DNA of 7,893 nucleotides from Methylomonas sp. (GCA_026990815.1 JALXCS010000073.1:1-7893), one strand, 5' to 3'; positions 1-5,800 are shown, numbered from the stretch's first letter. A program made the numbers and translations. The notes: a model not told the origin generated them from the letters alone.

Positions 1-17
1 TTCATGTCGTTATTATA

Positions 18-30
18 TTCGCTATCAATA
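18..30 (+). promoter_or_regulatory. Candidate activator site upstream of the kinase operon (site 1)
   Basis: The 13-mer TTCGCTATCAATA fits a pattern, TTCGC-W-R-Y-Y-A-A-W-W, that recurs almost intact upstream of both hemerythrin promoters. It begins 120 bp before the GG of the -24 element, a typical distance for an NtrC-family enhancer. The link to the response regulator in this window is inference. The motif was found by eye and has not been tested statistically. Confidence 0.4.
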
Positions 31-56
31 CAATACGTCATCTAGTTTATGTGCAT

Positions 57-69
57 TCTTGATCGCGAA
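57..69 (-). promoter_or_regulatory. Candidate activator site upstream of the kinase operon (site 2, inverted)
   Basis: Read on the minus strand this is TTCGCGATCAAGA, which matches site 1 (TTCGCTATCAATA) at 11 of 13 positions. The two copies face each other with 26 bases between them. Paired sites upstream of the promoter would suit a Fis-type HTH activator that binds as dimers. Their function is inferred. Confidence 0.35.
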
Positions 70-136
70 TAGTATATATTTACCTAGACTGCTAGAAATA
101 GTATTTTTCTTCTGACACATTATAATACGCTCTGAA

Positions 137-152
137 TGGTACAATATTTGCT
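137..152 (+). promoter_or_regulatory. Candidate sigma-54 promoter of the kinase/regulator operon
   Basis: The sequence TGGTACAATATTTGCT fits the -24/-12 consensus TGGCACG-N4-TTGCW. The GG at 138-139 and the GC at 150-151 are separated by exactly ten bases. Transcription would start near 163, leaving a leader of about 47 bases before the kinase start codon. Because the operon itself encodes a sigma-54 activator, this suggests positive autoregulation. A TATAAT hexamer at 121-126 lacks a convincing -35 partner. Confidence 0.62.
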
Positions 153-209
153 TTTTAAATACAAAAAGGTATATCTAAGTAATTTGTTTTAAGACCCAAA
201 CTATAGTCA

Positions 210-2120
210 ATGATTGATTGGATCAGCAGCAAACTTGGTCGAAAATTCATGCTCGGTACAGTTGCCGGTTTGCTGACCATATCATTGTTATTCCTGATTG
301 TCTTTACCCGGATGTACACTGGGCAACTTGAACAGGAGCGAGCTCTAGCATCGGTAGATGTGAACTATCTGCTTCAATCAGCTTTGGAAAATGCTATGCT
401 CAAGCGCGATTTAGATGGGTTGCGGGATATTGTCAAGCGCTTGGGACAGCAAAATAATATCAATAGTGTATTGATTCTCAACCCGGGCGGTATAGTACGT
501 TTCGCCTCCAACCCACGATTTCTGGGTCGCAAATTTATCAGAGATAAGGATTTGGGCTGCGCAAATTGTACCCTTGGGGACAACTTTACCAAGGAAACTA
601 GTCGTTTTATCGTTAACGAACAGAATCATGAAGTATTGCGAAGCATTAACCCCGTTCACAATAAAAAACCTTGCACTCAATGCCACGGTGACATTGTTAA
701 GAATCCCATCAACGGTATACTGCTGGTTGATTATGATGCAAAAGCTATTCACGAAAAGGTTCAGAAAAGCACTTTGCTCCTAATGGGGTCGGGAAGCATT
801 GTGGTGCTTTTTGCGGTAGTCGGTGGCTGGTGGTTTATGCACCGGTTTGTTTTAGAGCCAGTAAGCCTGCTCGCCAAGGCAAGTCATTCTCTATCAAAGG
901 GGCAATTGGATACTCGGGTTAATTTAGAAGGAAAGGACGAATTGGCACAACTGGGGCATGCTTTCAACAGTATGGCAGAAAACTTAAAAATCAGCCTTCG
1001 AGACAGTTATGAGAAGGAGGTGTTCTTACAAAAACTTATCGATGCCATACCGGATGGTATTCGTGTCATTGACAGTAATTATACCATTGTACAGGCTAAT
1101 CAGAGTTATTGTGAGCAAATTCAGCGACCAATGGAACAGGTAGTCAATACACCTTGTTATCAATCAAGTCACAAAAGAGACGAACCTTGCGTATCAACCT
1201 TGGTCAACTGTCCTTTACATGAAATCATGAAGAATGGCAAACCCCTAAAAACAATGCACCAGCATATTCGTAAGGATGGAAATGAATTATTTGTGGAAGT
1301 TGTTGCTGCTCCGGTAAAACTATTCATTAATGGCAAAAAGAAACAATATATCATAGAATCCATTCGTGATTTGGCCAAGCAATTAGAATTTTCCCATGGA
1401 CAGAGACTGGCAACACTGACAGAACTTGCTACCGGAGTAGCACATGAGATCCGCAATCCGCTTGCCTCAATTCGAATGGGGCTGCAGTCTGCTTTGCGTT
1501 CAGCAGAGACTATGGGTAAAGATATCGGTGAGTTTCACAAATACTTAATGATTGTGGATCACGAGGTTGATGTTTGTATTGATATCACAGAACGGTTGTT
1601 AAAATTGGCTACCCCCTCCGGCGACAGTTTACAATTGATTTCATTGAATGATGCTATTGCTGATACAATTTCGTTACTCGTTGCAGATGCTTCTCAACAG
1701 AGTATCGCCGTAGAACTTGACCTGGCACCCGCAGATCCCCGAGTTATGGCTGCTGATAGTGAGATTCGAATCATAGTGGTTAATCTTGCCCAAAATGCCT
1801 TCCATGCAATGCTTGAAGGAGGATGTCTTAAAATCTCGACCCGCGTTAAAGAGGATGATGTTCAAATGTGTTTTGAAGATACCGGAATTGGCATTACTCC
1901 CGAAGATCTTCCTAAAATTTTCACCCCTTTTTTCAGTCATAGAGCGGATGGTTCTTTGGGCGCAGGACTTGGTTTGTCTATTTGTAAAACGATGGTGCAG
2001 CGCTATGGTGGACGGATTGAAGTAGAAAGCCGAATCGATAAAAGAACAAGCTTTACTGTCACCTTGCCCAACGCTGATTCAGAAGCCATTAAACAAACTG
2101 AAATGGGTGACCTCTCATGA
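210..2120 (+). CDS. Sensor histidine kinase with c-type heme/CxxC extracytoplasmic domain, HAMP and PAS
   Basis: This 636-residue kinase probably phosphorylates the adjoining response regulator. A basic N-terminus precedes a first membrane segment (about 13-33). The extracytoplasmic sensor (about 34-187) carries C117-x-x-C120 and C155-T-Q-C158-H159, the latter a c-type heme attachment motif. A second membrane segment (about 188-209) leads into HAMP (about 210-262) and a PAS domain (about 270-385) with C306, C327 and C334. The HisKA H-box is AHEIRNP with phospho-acceptor H412. The ATPase core shows N529, the G1 motif D557-T-G, FTPFF (571-575) and GAGLGLS (584-590). The chosen ATG has no strong Shine-Dalgarno, but it gives a sensible basic start; ATG at 250 would cut into the first membrane segment. 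Its stop overlaps the next start (ATGA), implying translational coupling. Heme binding is inferred from the motif, and the signal (oxygen, NO or redox) is unknown. Confidence 0.93.
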   Translation: MIDWISSKLGRKFMLGTVAGLLTISLLFLIVFTRMYTGQLEQERALASVDVNYLLQSALENAMLKRDLDGLRDIVKRLGQQNNINSVLILNPGGIVRFASNPRFLGRKFIRDKDLGCANCTLGDNFTKETSRFIVNEQNHEVLRSINPVHNKKPCTQCHGDIVKNPINGILLVDYDAKAIHEKVQKSTLLLMGSGSIVVLFAVVGGWWFMHRFVLEPVSLLAKASHSLSKGQLDTRVNLEGKDELAQLGHAFNSMAENLKISLRDSYEKEVFLQKLIDAIPDGIRVIDSNYTIVQANQSYCEQIQRPMEQVVNTPCYQSSHKRDEPCVSTLVNCPLHEIMKNGKPLKTMHQHIRKDGNELFVEVVAAPVKLFINGKKKQYIIESIRDLAKQLEFSHGQRLATLTELATGVAHEIRNPLASIRMGLQSALRSAETMGKDIGEFHKYLMIVDHEVDVCIDITERLLKLATPSGDSLQLISLNDAIADTISLLVADASQQSIAVELDLAPADPRVMAADSEIRIIVVNLAQNAFHAMLEGGCLKISTRVKEDDVQMCFEDTGIGITPEDLPKIFTPFFSHRADGSLGAGLGLSICKTMVQRYGGRIEVESRIDKRTSFTVTLPNADSEAIKQTEMGDLS

Positions 2121-3457
2121 GTAAAGATATTTTGGTCATTGACGATGATAAAGTTCTAAATAGACTGGTCATCGATCAGTTGAAAAATATGGGATACAAT
2201 GGAGCAAGCGCGCATAATTGGACTGAGGCTCAAAGTTATCTATCTGAGAACGAACCGGAATTGGTCATACTTGATTGCCGTCTGCCTGATTGCGATGGCT
2301 ACAAGATAATACCAGAATTGTCGGAACAGCAGCCGGTTATTGTATTCACGGCGTATGCATCCGTGCGAAACGCAGTTCGTGCGATAAAAGACGGCGCAAC
2401 GGAATATTTGACCAAACCGGTTAACCTCGAAGAATTTGAATTAGTCGTGACCCGGGTGTTGGAGCACGCTACGCTACGTCGGGATTATCAATTCTTCAAA
2501 CAGAAGATGCAAGCACGCAGCGGAAACTATACGCTAGGCCAAAGTGCGACCATGCTACAGGTACACAATCTGATCGATACTGTTGCCCCCAGTGATATGA
2601 CCGTATTGATTGAAGGTGAAAGTGGTGTTGGAAAGGAGTTGGTCGCCCAGGAGATCCACCGGAACAGTGCCCGCTCTGAGTTCAATTTCGTCGAACTCGA
2701 TTGTTGCAGCCTACATGAACAATTGTTCGAATCAGAACTTTTCGGGCATGAACGGGGCGCATTCACAGGAGCAAATAGTAGAAAACAAGGTCTCATTGAA
2801 GGGGCGGAAAACGGGACTTTGTTTCTCGATGAAATCGGCGAGATCGATGCCAGCATTCAGGCCAAGTTGCTCAGAGTGCTAGAGAGTGGGCAATTTCGCC
2901 GTCTTGGTGGTACTAAGGATTTAAAGTCAAATGTACGGATTGTTGCCGCTACCAATAAAAAACTGGAAGAGATGTCCAAAGAAGGTAGTTTTCGTCCCGA
3001 TCTATTTTACCGCTTAAGCGCATTTATACTCCACGTGCCCCCGTTGCGTGATCGTCGCGAAGATATTCCTGGTCTTGTTGAGCACTTCATTCTTAACCAT
3101 GACTTCTCTCGTCGGTTCAATAAAGTGATATCACCCAAAACGATGACAGAATTGATAAAATATGACTGGCCAGGGAATGTTAGAGAACTAAAGAATGTTG
3201 TCGAGCGAGCAATTATCCTTTCAGGAGACCAATCGATTATCTTACCCAGTCATCTTACCTATGCCATTACTCAAACTGGAGAGTCGATGGGAGTGTCTTT
3301 AAGCTTCGATCATGACCCGAGTCTAAAAGAAATTGAAAAATTGTACTTGCAAAAATTACTCACAAAATTTTCCGGTAATCGAGCAAATGTAGCAAAAGTT
3401 ATGGGCATTAGTGAACGAAACCTGTACCGGCTTATTCGCAAATATCAACTTGAGTAA
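2117..3457 (+). CDS. Sigma-54-dependent NtrC-family response regulator
   Basis: This 446-residue regulator is complete. The receiver (about 1-120) has the acidic cluster D9-D11, phospho-acceptor D53, T78 and K100. The AAA+ sigma-54 interaction domain (about 138-370) has Walker A GESGVGKE (167-174), the sigma-54 contact loop GAFTGA (214-219), Walker B GTLFLDE (233-239) and the FRPDLFYRL arginine region (292-300). The C-terminus (about 400-446) is a Fis-type helix-turn-helix with NRANVAKVMGISERNLYRLI. It is the probable partner of the kinase, since the genes overlap by four bases. With an intact GAFTGA it should open sigma-54 promoters, and three candidates lie in this window, ahead of its own operon and of two hemerythrin genes. 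No promoter lies between kinase and regulator, so both should be made from one transcript. Confidence 0.95.
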   Translation: MSKDILVIDDDKVLNRLVIDQLKNMGYNGASAHNWTEAQSYLSENEPELVILDCRLPDCDGYKIIPELSEQQPVIVFTAYASVRNAVRAIKDGATEYLTKPVNLEEFELVVTRVLEHATLRRDYQFFKQKMQARSGNYTLGQSATMLQVHNLIDTVAPSDMTVLIEGESGVGKELVAQEIHRNSARSEFNFVELDCCSLHEQLFESELFGHERGAFTGANSRKQGLIEGAENGTLFLDEIGEIDASIQAKLLRVLESGQFRRLGGTKDLKSNVRIVAATNKKLEEMSKEGSFRPDLFYRLSAFILHVPPLRDRREDIPGLVEHFILNHDFSRRFNKVISPKTMTELIKYDWPGNVRELKNVVERAIILSGDQSIILPSHLTYAITQTGESMGVSLSFDHDPSLKEIEKLYLQKLLTKFSGNRANVAKVMGISERNLYRLIRKYQLE

Positions 3458-3633
3458 TCAATATCCTTCACAATAGCAAACATCGAATTTTTAATTTAAC
3501 CTCGGGGACTTGATATTTAAACTGTCATTTTGTCAGTTAATACGGGCAAGATAATTGTCGTCTAATACTCTAACCACATCTCGGTAAACAAACACATAGA
3601 TATTCATGGGTTTTTGCTATGGCATAGATTGAT

Positions 3634-3646
3634 TTCGCAGCTAAAT
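3634..3646 (+). promoter_or_regulatory. Candidate activator site upstream of hemerythrin 1
   Basis: TTCGCAGCTAAAT fits TTCGC-W-R-Y-Y-A-A-W-W and begins 112 bp before the GG of the -24 element. It is followed eight to nine bases later by AACAG, as is the equivalent site of hemerythrin 2. It also forms a short inverted repeat (GCAG, six bases, CTGC). Binding by the response regulator is inferred from shared sequence and position. Confidence 0.4.
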
Positions 3647-3743
3647 CTGCTTTAACAGAGGCATCAACAAAAATCACGTGATCTGCTGATCTGGCTTGCT
3701 TTATCTGTCAGCACCAAGTCTGGATGTTGCTTCCCCTTCAGTA

Positions 3744-3760
3744 TTGGCACAATTAATGCT
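3744..3760 (+). promoter_or_regulatory. Candidate sigma-54 promoter of hemerythrin 1
   Basis: TTGGCACAATTAATGCT is a near-consensus -24/-12 element. GG at 3746-3747 and GC at 3758-3759 are separated by exactly ten bases, and TTGGCAC is complete. Transcription would begin near 3771, leaving a leader of about 33 bases with an AAGAGG ribosome site before the ATG at 3804. This argues against the longer upstream reading frame. Confidence 0.75.
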
Positions 3761-3803
3761 ACTACTTATTTTACTAATAACAAATAAGAGGATATTTAAG
3801 CAA

Positions 3804-4154
3804 ATGTGGATATTCGATTCTCAACATGAATTTCTCGTTGCATTGTTCGACAGCCTCAGTAAACAAGTACGAAGTGGTAAACTTACTGGCGTAAACGAGG
3901 ACTTGAGTAAATTCCGCAGTTTCGTCAATCAACACTTTGAAACTGAAGAACACCATATGCAGCAAATGGATTATAAGTTTTATGATGAACACAAAGCGCA
4001 ACACGACCGATTTCTTCAAGATATTTCTGCAATCCAGCCGGAGCAACTCAACAACGAAATCATCGCCGACTGGGCGGCATGGTGGTTATGTCACTTGCCC
4101 TTCAATGATAGACCCGATAGATTTAATTTAAAATCAGTCAATTGGCCAGACTAA
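3804..4154 (+). CDS. Bacteriohemerythrin 1 (short N-terminus)
   Basis: This 116-residue cytoplasmic protein is a hemerythrin-fold, non-heme di-iron oxygen-binding protein. All seven ligands are present: H8, H44 and E48 (HFETE), H63 and H67 (HKAQH), H97 and D102 (HLPFND). The C-terminus reads SVNWPD. The ATG at 3804 is preceded by AAGAGG at 3786-3791 and lies just downstream of a strong sigma-54 promoter, which fixes this start. It is roughly half identical by eye to the hemerythrin at 5202. It lacks about 14 N-terminal residues that protein has, including the loop ahead of the first histidine (H8 here, H22 there). Likely roles in the family are oxygen storage, delivery or sensing, but which applies here cannot be read from sequence. 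The kinase and regulator upstream are probably its controllers. Confidence 0.88.
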   Translation: MWIFDSQHEFLVALFDSLSKQVRSGKLTGVNEDLSKFRSFVNQHFETEEHHMQQMDYKFYDEHKAQHDRFLQDISAIQPEQLNNEIIADWAAWWLCHLPFNDRPDRFNLKSVNWPD

Positions 4155-4176
4155 CTAATCGCTTGGATTTTCAGAT

Positions 4177-4201
4177 GCTCCCTCTCAGCTTTAGCGGGGG
4201 C
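4177..4201. terminator. Weak hairpin between converging genes
   Basis: GCTCCC at 4177-4182 can pair with GGGGGC at 4196-4201 (one G-T wobble) across a 13-base loop, just after hemerythrin 1 and facing the end of a minus-strand gene. There is no good T-run on either strand, so termination is only a possibility suggested by the convergent layout. Confidence 0.25.
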
Positions 4202-4241
4202 AATGGGTGATAAAAAATGAAGGGTTGTTTATAGGATGCTT

Positions 4242-4517
4242 TTACTTTATTGGCACGACTTTCAGTTTTGACCGCGAGATAGAACTTACGATCGAAGAGG
4301 ACGCTTGATAAACTTCGAAGGCCCCTTCTCTAAGAATATCAGATGCTTCAACCTCGACATGCCCCGAGTTTTTTTCTGTAATGACTAATAGTTCATCAGA
4401 ATTAATGTTCTTTAGCCTATGGGCCGTCGCTAGCGACTCATCAAGACAAAACTCGCCTAAACTTTTGCCGTCATATTTTACTTGGTATGTAACAATCGGT
4501 GTAATAGTAATCTTCAT
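4242..4517 (-). CDS. Small protein of unknown function
   Basis: This is a possible 91-residue protein, and I do not recognise the family. It has no signal peptide or membrane segment. The sequence alternates hydrophobic and polar residues in a way that suggests beta strands (MKITITPIVTYQVKYDGK, DELLVITEKN, VEVEASDIL), with a serine-rich stretch and a basic tail (SKLKVVPIK). It starts at ATG 4517; an upstream TTG at 4529 is in frame but less likely. The ribosome site is weak (TTGAG or TGAG a few bases upstream). The minus-strand leader has a loose sigma-70-like pair (TTGAGT, 16 bases, TACATT). It has no sigma-54 promoter and runs against the hemerythrins, so it may be unrelated to them. It is believable as a protein, but the evidence is only an open frame and its composition. 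Confidence 0.45.
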   Translation of the reverse strand: MKITITPIVTYQVKYDGKSLGEFCLDESLATAHRLKNINSDELLVITEKNSGHVEVEASDILREGAFEVYQASSSIVSSISRSKLKVVPIK

Positions 4518-4580
4518 TATCTCAATCAAATCAGCTGTGTATCTTAACTAAACCCTAATGTATAAATTCGAAATACTGAC

Positions 4581-4607
4581 TCAAACGTAAAGTTTGAAAT
4601 ATCAAAC
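4581..4607. repeat. Alternating TCAAAC / GTTTGA / TCAAAC element
   Basis: Three six-base arms alternate in orientation: TCAAAC (4581-4586), GTTTGA (4592-4597) and TCAAAC (4602-4607), with spacers of five and four bases. Either pair can form a palindrome. The element sits about 65 bp upstream of the minus-strand small gene and could be an operator for it. No function is shown. Confidence 0.3.
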
Positions 4608-4663
4608 AATTAGAATATCAGAAAAAAGGAATTCTGACACTCGCTTTGTGGGGTTAAAGCCAT

Positions 4664-4846
4664 ATGATCCAGATTCAGTGGCTATTCTCGGAATATCTAG
4701 CATTTTGTTGGGTTTTGATTGCCTGGCTCCTACACAAGTACGCAGGTGTATCCAGTTTTCGCATCCCAAATCCTTCATTACCCCATTTTATATTCATATT
4801 CCACATGAAGCGAGGTCAAATGGAATCTGTCAATTTGGCAGACTAA
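4664..4846 (+). pseudogene. Decayed, internally deleted hemerythrin copy
   Basis: An open stretch of 60 codons appears to be a relic of hemerythrin 1. At the 3' end, AATCTGTCAATTTGGCAGAC plus TAA matches the end of hemerythrin 1 at 20 of 23 bases, so ESVNLAD-stop parallels KSVNWPD-stop. Upstream, W-L-F parallels W-I-F, HKYAG parallels SKQVRSG (DNA ACAAGTACG is identical in both), S-S-F-R parallels S-K-F-R, H-F parallels H-F, and HMKRGQME parallels HHMQQMD. In this reading the block from HKAQH through HLPFND is missing, and the first histidine and the glutamate of HFxxE are lost, so no di-iron site could form. No sigma-54 promoter or good ribosome site precedes it. An overlapping frame (4594-4884) looks accidental. 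The similarity is weak in the middle, and chance open frame is the alternative. Confidence 0.5.
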
Positions 4847-4965
4847 TAATTAGTTTAGTTTCAGTTACTTGTGTTTTTTCATGAATAACGCCTGACAAAA
4901 AGGCAGCCCTCAACTCTATTCAAAAGGTTATTTGGTTTTTTTCTTGATCAGTTTTCAATCAGATT

Positions 4966-4988
4966 TTCGCTGTTAAAAAACAAGCGAA
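4966..4988 (+). promoter_or_regulatory. Candidate activator site upstream of hemerythrin 2
   Basis: TTCGCTGTTAAAA (4966-4978) fits TTCGC-W-R-Y-Y-A-A-W-W and begins 109 bp before the GG of the -24 element. It is also the left arm of an imperfect inverted repeat: TTCGCT-GTT pairs with AAC-A-AGCGAA (4979-4988), nine pairs with one bulged base. AACAG follows, as in the hemerythrin 1 site. Binding by the sigma-54 regulator is inferred. Confidence 0.42.
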
Positions 4989-5073
4989 CAGCATTGAATA
5001 TTAATGATCACTGAGTCCATATCGAATTCGAATAATTATCTTATTTAGGGGCAGTTTACATTAATTCATAACA

Positions 5074-5089
5074 TGGCATTCTAATTGCT
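5074..5089 (+). promoter_or_regulatory. Candidate sigma-54 promoter of hemerythrin 2
   Basis: TGGCATTCTAATTGCT matches the -24/-12 consensus, with TGGCA and TTGCT complete. GG at 5075-5076 and GC at 5087-5088 are exactly ten bases apart. Transcription would begin near 5100, giving an unusually long leader of about 100 bases before the well-supported ATG at 5202. Confidence 0.75.
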
Positions 5090-5188
5090 TGTTAATAAAT
5101 AGATGGATAGGGAGAAAACGGAAAATTATATTACTTGTACTCACTTTTCATGGACAGATTTCAAAGTGGTGCTAATAGAATTAACAAT

Positions 5189-5195
5189 GAGGAGA
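5189..5195 (+). promoter_or_regulatory. Ribosome binding site deciding the hemerythrin 2 start
   Basis: GAGGAGA lies six bases before ATG 5202 and is close to the ideal anti-16S pairing. It selects this start over the in-frame ATG at 5103, which has no such site. Confidence 0.8.
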
Positions 5196-5201
5196 GAAAC
5201 A

Positions 5202-5591
5202 ATGGCTGTACTTAACTGGACTGCAGAGCAATTTGGAACCGACGTAGACATTTGCGACGGCCAGCATAAAGAGTTGTTTAGATTATTCAATGACTTATAT
5301 GATACTGTTAACAGTGGTGATCAAACGGGGTTGCAAGAGAAGCTTGATCTGTTCCGTGATTTCGTCGCTGACCATTTTAAAACGGAGGAACGGTTGATGA
5401 GGGAAATGGGCTATCAATATTATGAGGGCCATAAGGCCCAACATGATAGTTTTCAAGCGAATATTGGTAGTATTCAAGCGGATGGACTTAACAGCGATGT
5501 CATAGGAGGTTGGGCTGCGTGGTGGCTTTCCCATATACCCTCCAGCGATCGGCCTTACGGACCGGTTCTCAGAGCAATCAATTGGGATTAA
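5202..5591 (+). CDS. Bacteriohemerythrin 2
   Basis: This 129-residue single-domain hemerythrin is of the usual bacterial length. The seven di-iron ligands are H22, H58 and E62 (HFKTE), H77 and H81 (HKAQH), H111 and D116 (HIPSSD). The N-terminal arm with a W near residue 6 and the D-x-QH motif is intact, unlike in hemerythrin 1. The shared stretches GHKAQHD/EHKAQHD, WAAWWL and DRP make the two clear paralogues. It should reversibly bind oxygen in the cytoplasm; storage, delivery to an oxygenase or oxidase, and sensing are all possible. The start rests on the strong GAGGAGA site. It is likely controlled by the sigma-54 promoter about 110 bases upstream and by the two-component system at the left of the window. 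A hairpin follows, so it is probably a single-gene transcript. Confidence 0.92.
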   Translation: MAVLNWTAEQFGTDVDICDGQHKELFRLFNDLYDTVNSGDQTGLQEKLDLFRDFVADHFKTEERLMREMGYQYYEGHKAQHDSFQANIGSIQADGLNSDVIGGWAAWWLSHIPSSDRPYGPVLRAINWD

Positions 5592-5629
5592 TTGCCTAAC
5601 AACGAATTCAACAATATAACTGGAGTGGA

Positions 5630-5656
5630 GGGGAACTAATACTGTGTTGGTTCCCC
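5630..5656 (+). terminator. Probable terminator after hemerythrin 2
   Basis: GGGGAAC (5630-5636) and GTTCCCC (5650-5656) form a perfect seven-pair, GC-rich stem with a 13-base loop, 39 bases after the hemerythrin stop. The following TTCTGATTT is only a modest T-run. This would isolate hemerythrin 2 from the oxidoreductase gene. Confidence 0.5.
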
Positions 5657-5800
5657 TTCTGATTTAAACGCGTTCACGGCTATTGCTGTGTGAGATCCGT
5701 TGAGCGTAAAGCTGATGCAGGGTTATTGCATAGCCATGAATACCTAAACCATTGGCTTCACCTGATTATCAGTTTACAGTTAAACTAAAGAGGCCTGAAC

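Larger units (their letters stand above)
3458..3803. other. Intergenic region holding the regulatory elements of hemerythrin 1
   Basis: This stretch contains no credible gene. It holds the candidate activator site at 3634-3646 and the sigma-54 promoter at 3744-3760. It also has an inverted repeat TGCTGA/TCAGCA (about 3683-3712), which may be another protein-binding site. No clear rho-independent terminator was seen after the regulator gene. The reading frame of hemerythrin 1 stays open back to 3696, but that part lies upstream of or within the promoter and looks non-coding. Confidence 0.5.
4847..5201. other. Intergenic region holding the regulatory elements of hemerythrin 2
   Basis: No gene is supported here. 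The region carries the candidate activator site and its inverted partner (4966-4988), a perfect ten-base palindrome TCGAATTCGA (5022-5031), the sigma-54 promoter (5074-5089) and a leader of about 100 bases. An in-frame ATG at 5103 extends hemerythrin 2 by 33 residues, but it lies almost at the predicted transcription start and has no ribosome site. Confidence 0.5.

Noticed and set aside
98..126. TATAAT at 121-126 as a sigma-70 promoter of the kinase operon.
   Set aside because: No acceptable -35 hexamer at 16-18 bases and no extended -10; it could give weak basal transcription at most.
3696..3803. N-terminal extension of hemerythrin 1 by 36 residues.
   Set aside because: The extension covers the sigma-54 promoter, has no resemblance to hemerythrin N-termini, and the ATG at 3804 has a ribosome site.
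4250..4266. TTGGCACGACTTTC, which starts like an ideal sigma-54 -24 element.
   Set aside because: Ten bases after GG comes AG, not GC, so there is no -12 element. It also lies inside the minus-strand small gene with no nearby downstream start.
4594..4884. 96-codon plus-strand frame starting with TTG.
   Set aside because: It has no ribosome site and no recognisable family. It overlaps the hemerythrin relic, whose in-order matches lie in the other frame.
5103..5201. N-terminal extension of hemerythrin 2 by 33 residues.
   Set aside because: The ATG is at the predicted transcript start with no ribosome site, while ATG 5202 has GAGGAGA and gives the usual family length.
5752..5780. TTGGCT, 17 bases, TACAGT as a sigma-70 promoter for the oxidoreductase.
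   Set aside because: The match is mediocre and the start would fall at the ribosome site, about 14 bases from the ATG.
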